From Nonomuraea thailandensis (GTDB lineage: Bacteria > Actinomycetota > Actinomycetes > Streptosporangiales > Streptosporangiaceae): a stretch of 64,000 bases of DNA. A model generated the notes under the pieces. It made no database searches, had not been told where the DNA came from, and saw only the letters and a program-made list of their open reading frames with translations. Where the stretch lies: the NCBI RefSeq assembly GCF_024172165.1, contig NZ_JAMZEB010000002.1:5291501-5355500 (forward strand), read 5' to 3'. Made by a program: the position numbers and the translations under genes. Below, in pieces: positions 59,228 through 64,000 of this stretch. How positions within the stretch are numbered: the first letter of the stretch is position 1; the number at the start of each line of letters is the position of its first letter.

Positions 59228-60328
59228 ATGGCCGACACCTACACCCCTCCGGTCACCGGGACCGGAGTCAAGGCCACCATCCAGCGCATCGGCGGCCATC
59301 TGGCCGGCATGATCATGCCGAACATCGGCGCGTTCATCGCCTGGGGCCTGATCACCGCCCTGTTCATCCCCACCGGCTGGCTGCCCAACGAGGACCTCGC
59401 GAAGCTGGTCGGCCCGATCATCGGCACCCTGCTCCCGGTTCTCATCGCCTATACCGGCGGACGGATGGTGCACGGGCAGCGCGGGGCGGTCGTCGGCGCG
59501 GTGGCGGTGATGGGCGTCGTCGTGGGCACGGAGTCCCCGATGTTCCTCGGCGCCATGATCATCGGCCCGCTCACCGCCTTGATCCTGAAATATGTGGACA
59601 AGTTCACGGAGGAGCGGACCAAGGCCGGGTTCGAGATGCTGGTGGACAACTTCACCGCCGGCATCGTGGGCGGCGCCATGGCCATCGTCGGCTTCTACGG
59701 CATCGGCCCGGTCGTGCAGGCGGTCACCACCACCGCGGGCAACGCGGTGGAGTGGCTGATCACCAACAACCTCCTGCCGATCGCCTCCGTGCTGATCGAG
59801 CCGGCCAAGGTGCTGTTCCTGAACAACGCCATCAACCACGGCGTGCTGAGCCCGCTGGGCGTGGCCGAGGCCGCGGAGACGGGCAAGTCGATCCTGTTCA
59901 TGCTGGAGTCGAACCCGGGGCCCGGGCTCGGCCTGCTGCTGGCGTTCCTGCTGTTCGGCCCGCGCGCGATGCGGCCGAGCACGCCCGCCGCGATGATCAT
60001 CCACTTCTTCGGCGGCATCCACGAGATCTACTTCCCGTACGTCCTCATGAAGCCCCGCCTCATCCTGGCCGTCATCGCGGGCGGCGCGGCCGGCGTGTTC
60101 ACGTTCATGGTCACCGGCGCCGGCCTGGTCGCCACGCCGTCGCCCGGCAGCATCTTCGCCTACCTCGCGGTCACCCCGAAGGGCGGCTGGCTCGGCTCCA
60201 GCCTGGGGATCCTCGTGGCGACGGGCGTGACGTTCGCGGTCGCCGCCGTCCTGATGGGCTTCGGCAGGGGCGAGAAGGCCGAAGCCGAAGAGGCCGAAAC
60301 CGCAGAAACCACCCAGAAGGAGAGCTGA
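59228..60328 (+). CDS. PTS EIIC component, mannitol type
   Basis: 366 residues; membrane permease of the mannitol class with IPNIGAF-like start (MIMPNIGAFIAWGLIT), NNAINHGVL and GGIHEIYFPYVLM, the substrate-site loop. The EIIB and EIIA domains are separate genes here instead of fused as in E. coli MtlA. The C-terminal tail is Glu/Ala rich. GAAGGAGCA ribosome site precedes ATG 59228. Substrate is a hexitol by family; mannitol itself is not certain. Confidence 0.92.
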   Translation: MADTYTPPVTGTGVKATIQRIGGHLAGMIMPNIGAFIAWGLITALFIPTGWLPNEDLAKLVGPIIGTLLPVLIAYTGGRMVHGQRGAVVGAVAVMGVVVGTESPMFLGAMIIGPLTALILKYVDKFTEERTKAGFEMLVDNFTAGIVGGAMAIVGFYGIGPVVQAVTTTAGNAVEWLITNNLLPIASVLIEPAKVLFLNNAINHGVLSPLGVAEAAETGKSILFMLESNPGPGLGLLLAFLLFGPRAMRPSTPAAMIIHFFGGIHEIYFPYVLMKPRLILAVIAGGAAGVFTFMVTGAGLVATPSPGSIFAYLAVTPKGGWLGSSLGILVATGVTFAVAAVLMGFGRGEKAEAEEAETAETTQKES

Positions 60329-60331
60329 GCC

Positions 60332-60640
60332 ATGGCCGGCATCGACAGCAAGGACATCCGCAAGATCATCGTGGCCTGCGACGCGGGCATGGGGAGCAGC
60401 GTCATGCTCGCCTCCCAGCTCAAGAAGCAGCTCAAGGAGACCGGCGTGACCGTGGAGCACACCCCGGTCAACTCCATCCCCGACGACGCCGACGTGGTCC
60501 TGTGCCACGCGGGCCTGGCCGCGCGTGCGAAAGCGGCCGCGCCGGGGAAGGTACTGGTGTCGTTCCAGATCTTCCTCGGCGACCCGGCGGTGACCCGGCT
60601 GGTGAACACCATCAAGAACGGCGGCACGGTCGATGCGTGA
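60332..60640 (+). CDS. PTS EIIB component, mannitol type
   Basis: 102 residues. The phosphocysteine loop is VACDAGMGSS, with Cys near residue 17, and the fold continues VLCHAGLAARAKAA. It passes phosphate from EIIA to the sugar during transport by the EIIC gene just before it (3-base gap). Confidence 0.93.
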   Translation: MAGIDSKDIRKIIVACDAGMGSSVMLASQLKKQLKETGVTVEHTPVNSIPDDADVVLCHAGLAARAKAAAPGKVLVSFQIFLGDPAVTRLVNTIKNGGTVDA

Positions 60641-61061
60641 CGACCTGCTCGACCCGCGGGCCGTGCTGCTGCACGAGAGCGCCCCCGACCGCGCCGCGGC
60701 CATCCGGCGGTGCGGGCGGGCGCTGGCCGACGTGGGGGCGGTCGCGGAGCCGTACATCGAGGCGATGCTGGAGCGCGAGCGGTCGATCTCCACCTACGTC
60801 GGTGAGGGCGTGGCCATCCCGCACGGGACGAACGCCGCCAAGGGGGACGTCCTGCGCGACGCGATCTGCGTCGTGCGCTTCCCCGGCGGCGTCGACTGGG
60901 ACGGCGAGCACGTCACGCTCTGCGTCGGCATCGCCGCCAAGAACGACGGTCACGTGCCGCTGCTGGCGGCGCTGGCCGAGATCCTGCTCGACCCGGACCG
61001 GGCGCGGGCACTGCGCGAGGCCACCGAGGTCTCCGACGTCATCAAGGAGCTGACAGCATGA
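60633..61061 (+). CDS. PTS EIIA component, mannitol/fructose type
   Basis: 142 residues. The phospho-His lies in GEGVAIPHGTN, and RFPGGVDWDGEHVTLCVGIA is typical of the nitrogen/fructose/mannitol EIIA fold. It overlaps the EIIB gene by eight bases and the dehydrogenase start by four, so the order EIIC-EIIB-EIIA is translated as one unit. Confidence 0.93.
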   Translation: MRDDLLDPRAVLLHESAPDRAAAIRRCGRALADVGAVAEPYIEAMLERERSISTYVGEGVAIPHGTNAAKGDVLRDAICVVRFPGGVDWDGEHVTLCVGIAAKNDGHVPLLAALAEILLDPDRARALREATEVSDVIKELTA

Positions 61062-62062
61062 AGGTCGCGCGCTTCCACGCGCCCGGCGACATCAGGATCG
61101 AGGACGCGCCCGAGCCGGTCGCCGGTCCGGGCGAGCTGAAGATCCGGGTACGCAACTGCTCGACCTGCGGCACCGACGCCAAGATCTTCAAGTTCGGCCA
61201 CCACCACATCGTGCCGCCGCGCGTGATGGGCCACGAGATCGCCGGCGAGGTGGTGGACACGGGCGCGCGGGTGCAGGTGATCGCCGCGATCCCGTGCGGC
61301 ACGTGCCCCGACTGCGCGGCGGGCCGCCGTACGGTGTGCCCGAACCAGGAGTCGATGGGCTACCACTACGACGGCGGGTTCGCCGAATACATGATCATTC
61401 CCGCGAAGGTGCCGGCCGTGGACGGCGTCAACGCCATCCCCGACGGCGTCGGGTTCGCGGAGGCGTCGGTGGCCGAGCCGCTCGCGTGCGTGCTGAACGG
61501 CCAGGAGCTGGCCCGCGTGGGGCCCGGCGACGACGTGGTCGTGATGGGCGCGGGCCCGATCGGCTGCCTGCACGTGCGGCTGGCGCGGGCGCGCGGGGCG
61601 AACCGGGTGTTCCTCGTGGACGTCAACGCCGAGCGCCTGGCGATGGCCGCCGAGCTCGTCCGTCCCGACGCGGCCATCGACGCCGACCCCGCCGAGCAGG
61701 TGCTGAAGCTGACCGGCGGCCGGGGCGCCGACGTGGTGATCACGGCGGCGGCCTCCGGCGCGGCGCAGGAGCAGGCCGTGCGGATGGCGGCCCGGCAGGG
61801 GCGGATCAGCTTCTTCGGCGGGCTGCCCAAGGACGACCCGATCATCGCGCTCGACTCGAACCTCGTGCACTACCGGGAGCTGACCATCATCGGCGCGAAC
61901 GGCTCCAGCCCGGCCCACAACGCCCAGGCGCTGCGGCTGGTGGCCGAGGGCGCCGTGCCGGTGTCGGACCTGATCACCCACCGGCTGCCGCTGCCGCGCG
62001 TGCTGGACGGGATCGACCTGGTCAGCCGGGGCGCGGCCATCAAGGTCACCATAGAACCCTAG
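61058..62062 (+). CDS. Zinc-dependent medium-chain dehydrogenase, hexitol-phosphate type
   Basis: 334 residues. Catalytic zinc ligands in NCSTCGTDAK and GHEIAG; structural zinc Cys set in PCGTCPDCAAGRRTVCPN; NAD fold VVMGAGPIGCLHV. Galactitol-1-phosphate and sorbitol dehydrogenases belong here. It would oxidise the hexitol phosphate from the PTS to a ketose phosphate for the PfkB kinase. MtlD-type dehydrogenases are a different fold, so a mannitol-1-phosphate dehydrogenase role is less likely. ATGA coupling to EIIA. Confidence 0.88.
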   Translation: MKVARFHAPGDIRIEDAPEPVAGPGELKIRVRNCSTCGTDAKIFKFGHHHIVPPRVMGHEIAGEVVDTGARVQVIAAIPCGTCPDCAAGRRTVCPNQESMGYHYDGGFAEYMIIPAKVPAVDGVNAIPDGVGFAEASVAEPLACVLNGQELARVGPGDDVVVMGAGPIGCLHVRLARARGANRVFLVDVNAERLAMAAELVRPDAAIDADPAEQVLKLTGGRGADVVITAAASGAAQEQAVRMAARQGRISFFGGLPKDDPIIALDSNLVHYRELTIIGANGSSPAHNAQALRLVAEGAVPVSDLITHRLPLPRVLDGIDLVSRGAAIKVTIEP

Positions 62063-62074
62063 GAGGAGGTTGTG

Positions 62075-62356
62075 ATGGCGCAGCGAACGGTGGCCGTGGC
62101 CTCTGCCAGCGGCCTGCACGCCCGGCCCGCGAAGCTGTTCGTGCAGGCGGCGGTCAAGTCGGGGGTGCCGGTGACGATCCGGGCCGGGGAGAAGGCGGTG
62201 CCGGCCAAGAGCATGCTGGGGGTGCTGTCGCTCGGCGTCGTGCAGGGCACGGAGGTCACGCTGGAGGCCGAGGGGCCGGGGGCGGAGGAGGCGCTGGACG
62301 CGCTGGCCGCGCTGCTGGCCCGCGACCTGGACGCGGACGAGGCCCCCGATGCCTGA
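62075..62356 (+). CDS. ptsH: HPr phosphocarrier protein
   Basis: 93 residues. The active-site His is in ASGLHARPAKLF; AKSMLGVLSLG keeps the position of the regulatory Ser found in HPr. AGGAGGAGG precedes the ATG at 62075, with GTG 62072 an alternative. It passes phosphate from enzyme I, encoded next, to the EIIA of the same operon. Eight-base overlap with the enzyme I gene. Confidence 0.93.
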   Translation: MAQRTVAVASASGLHARPAKLFVQAAVKSGVPVTIRAGEKAVPAKSMLGVLSLGVVQGTEVTLEAEGPGAEEALDALAALLARDLDADEAPDA

Positions 62357-64000
62357 CAGCCTCACCCCGCACCCGGGCCCCGCGACTCCGGGCGATCACG
62401 CCGCGACAGGCGCCTCCCCGGCCTCGGGCAGCGGCGCTCATGCCGGGGGCGGCGGCCCGTGGGAGGGTGCCGGGGGGAGGCTCGGCGGGCTGGGGGTCAG
62501 CCAGGGGCGGGCGGCGGGGCCGGTGATCCGGCTGGGCGATCCGCCGGAGCTGCCCGCGCCCAGGGCCGTCACCGACCCCGGCGCGGAGGCGGCCACCGCG
62601 GCCAAGGCGCTGGAGGCGGTCGCCGCCGAGCTGAACCGGCGCGCCCTGGCCGCCGGCGGTGAGGCGGCCGAGATCCTGGAGGCGCTGGCCATGATCGCCG
62701 AGGACCCGATGCTGCTGGAGGAGGCCGAGCGGCTCACCGCCGAAGGCGCCGACGCGGCCCACGCCCTGGACGCCGCCTTCGCCGGGCACCGCGAGGCCCT
62801 GGCGCAGCTCGGCGGCTACCTGGCCGAGCGGGCCGCCGACCTCGACGACCTCAGGCACCGCGCGGTGGCCGCCGCGCTCGGCCTGCCGATGCCCGGCCTG
62901 CCCTCCCCCGGGCACCCGTACGTGCTGGTCGCCACGGACCTCTCCCCCGCCGACACCGCGGGCCTGGGCCCCGACGTGGTGGCGCTGGTCACCGAGCACG
63001 GCGGGCCGACGAGCCACACCGCGATCCTGGCCAGGGCCAGGGGCCTGCCCGCCGTCGTGGCCTGCCAGGGCGTCACCGGCCTCGCCGACGGCACGGTGAT
63101 CGGCGTGGACGGCGGCACGGGCGAGATCGCGATCGGCCTGTCCGAGCGGGAGACGGCCGACGTCGGCCGGGCCGAGATCGCCCGCAGGGCCCGCCTCCGG
63201 ACGAGCCGGGGCCCGGGCAGGACCGCCGACGGGCATGCGGTCAAGCTGCTGCTCAACATCGGCTCGGCCGCCGACCTGGCCCCGCACGGCGCAGGCGCGG
63301 GCACCGCGGAGACGGGCACCGCGGAGACGGGTGCTGAAGGGGTGGGTGCTGAAGGGGTGGGTGCTGAAGGGGTGGGTGCTGAAGGGGTGGGTGCTGAAGG
63401 GGTGGGTGCTGAAGGGGTGGGGCTGTTCAGGACGGAGTTCCTGTTCCTGGATCGCAGGCAGCCGCCGTCGTTCGAGGAGCAGGTGGCCGCGTACGCGGAG
63501 GTGTTCGGCCGGGTGGAGCACGTGATCGTGCGCACGCTCGACGCCGGCACCGACAAGCCGCTGCCCTTCCTCGGCCTGCCGCGGGAGCAGAACCCGGCGC
63601 TGGGCGTGCGCGGCCTGCGCGTGGACCGGCTGCTGCCGGAGGTCCTGGACACCCAGCTCGACGCGATCGCCGCGGCGGCGCGCCAGGCGGGCGCCGAGCC
63701 GTGGGTGATGGCGCCCATGGTGACCACGGTCGGGGAGGCGAGCGACTTCGCCCGCCGGGCCCGTGCCAGGGGCATCGCGCGGGTGGGCGTGATGGTCGAG
63801 GTGCCGGCGGCGGCGCTGCGCGCGGGCCGGCTGCTGCAGGAGGTCGACTTCCTCAGCATCGGCACCAACGACCTGGCCCAGTACACCTTCGCCGCCGACC
63901 GCCAGCACTCCGCCCTGGCCGACCTCCTGGACCCGCGCCAGCCGGCACTGCTGGAGCTGATCGCCCTGTGCGCGGAGGCGGGCAGGCAGGCGGGCAAGCC
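62349..64000 (+). CDS. ptsI: PTS enzyme I, C-terminus beyond window edge
   Basis: 550 residues visible. Phosphoenolpyruvate-protein phosphotransferase: swivelling domain with phospho-His in TEHGGPTSHTAILAR, PEP-binding barrel with GLFRTEFLFLDR, MVEVPAAALRAG and SIGTNDLAQYTFAADR. A 45-residue Gly/Ala/Pro-rich leader precedes the usual start (LGVSQGRAAGPVI). Residues 318-357 are a 15-bp repeat expansion inserted just before the conserved GLFRTEF. PEP site, His and barrel look otherwise normal. Window ends before the last ~30 residues. Confidence 0.92.
   Translation, partial: MPDSLTPHPGPATPGDHAATGASPASGSGAHAGGGGPWEGAGGRLGGLGVSQGRAAGPVIRLGDPPELPAPRAVTDPGAEAATAAKALEAVAAELNRRALAAGGEAAEILEALAMIAEDPMLLEEAERLTAEGADAAHALDAAFAGHREALAQLGGYLAERAADLDDLRHRAVAAALGLPMPGLPSPGHPYVLVATDLSPADTAGLGPDVVALVTEHGGPTSHTAILARARGLPAVVACQGVTGLADGTVIGVDGGTGEIAIGLSERETADVGRAEIARRARLRTSRGPGRTADGHAVKLLLNIGSAADLAPHGAGAGTAETGTAETGAEGVGAEGVGAEGVGAEGVGAEGVGAEGVGLFRTEFLFLDRRQPPSFEEQVAAYAEVFGRVEHVIVRTLDAGTDKPLPFLGLPREQNPALGVRGLRVDRLLPEVLDTQLDAIAAAARQAGAEPWVMAPMVTTVGEASDFARRARARGIARVGVMVEVPAAALRAGRLLQEVDFLSIGTNDLAQYTFAADRQHSALADLLDPRQPALLELIALCAEAGRQAGK
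63300..63419 (+). repeat. 15-bp in-frame repeat expansion in enzyme I
   Basis: Two copies of a GTAET unit (63300-63329) then six perfect copies of ggtgctgaaggggtg encoding GAEGV (63330-63419). The last copy belongs to the conserved motif GAEGVGLFRTEFLF, so five extra copies appear to have arisen by slippage of that motif. Confidence 0.95.

Noticed and set aside
1..64000. CRISPR arrays, transposases, integrases or prophage genes
   Set aside because: None found; all tandem repeats seen are short, spacerless and mostly inside coding frames.

Overview
The window is about 70% GC, uses GTG starts freely, chains genes through ATGA/GTGA overlaps, has several promoters placed for leaderless transcripts, and contains only a handful of TTA codons that I noticed. 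Gene content (F420/PPOX remnant, SpoIIE/RsbW-type partner-switch proteins, DesK/DesR two-component pairs, Hrp1-like CBS protein, ATPase-less sugar ABC importers, a formylglycine-generating enzyme) points to a filamentous high-GC actinomycete chromosome, perhaps of the Streptosporangiaceae type. No rRNA, convincing tRNA, CRISPR array, transposase or prophage module was seen.

Layout. 1-4635 (minus): ebo-type metabolite-traffic cluster (TatD hydrolase, EboA, EboE TIM barrel, UbiA prenyltransferase) preceded by an inositol-3-phosphate synthase. 4877-12479: sugar ABC importer diverging from a ROK repressor, a GH5-like glycosidase and a mannonate-dehydratase-family enzyme; two matching inverted repeats in the divergent region look like ROK operators. 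12483-17160: SpoIIE phosphatase, SPFH protein, RsbW-like kinase, methyltransferase. 17245-21971: four tightly linked genes (unknown coiled-coil protein, RecB-like nuclease with a cysteine cluster, unknown protein, SF1 helicase) behind one palindrome-bearing leaderless promoter. This is the best candidate for an undescribed DNA-processing or defence system. 21976-27218: GNAT, DHA2 exporter with divergent TetR and twin operators, a second RsbW-like kinase, a small membrane protein, Ppx/GppA phosphatase. 27527-29582: FGE and a MurG-like transferase. 29658-32409: three tandem paralogues of a membrane-anchored helical protein. 32443-41981: MMPL transporter, two DesK/DesR-like pairs around an ABC-2 exporter, and an OmpR/EnvZ-type pair.

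41982-44810: a 942-residue NACHT NTPase, a second defence-like gene. 44906-48254: propionyl-CoA synthetase, RlaP-like nucleotidyltransferase, then two decayed genes (LuxR regulator, arylamine N-acetyltransferase). 48291-57370: a mosaic of single genes (GNAT, methyltransferases, peptide deformylase, XRE-cupin regulator with PLP decarboxylase, internally deleted PPOX protein, CBS protein, MmcQ/YjbR protein, serine hydrolase). 57473-64000: a self-contained hexitol-type phosphotransferase operon (DeoR regulator, PfkB-type kinase, EIIC, EIIB, EIIA, Zn dehydrogenase, HPr, enzyme I). Enzyme I runs off the right edge and carries a striking 15-bp in-frame repeat expansion inside its most conserved motif.

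Recurring themes are perfect in-frame tandem repeats in several proteins, short 3'-end duplications, and operator pairs beside autoregulated repressors. All functions are inferred by reading the sequence; no database search was run.
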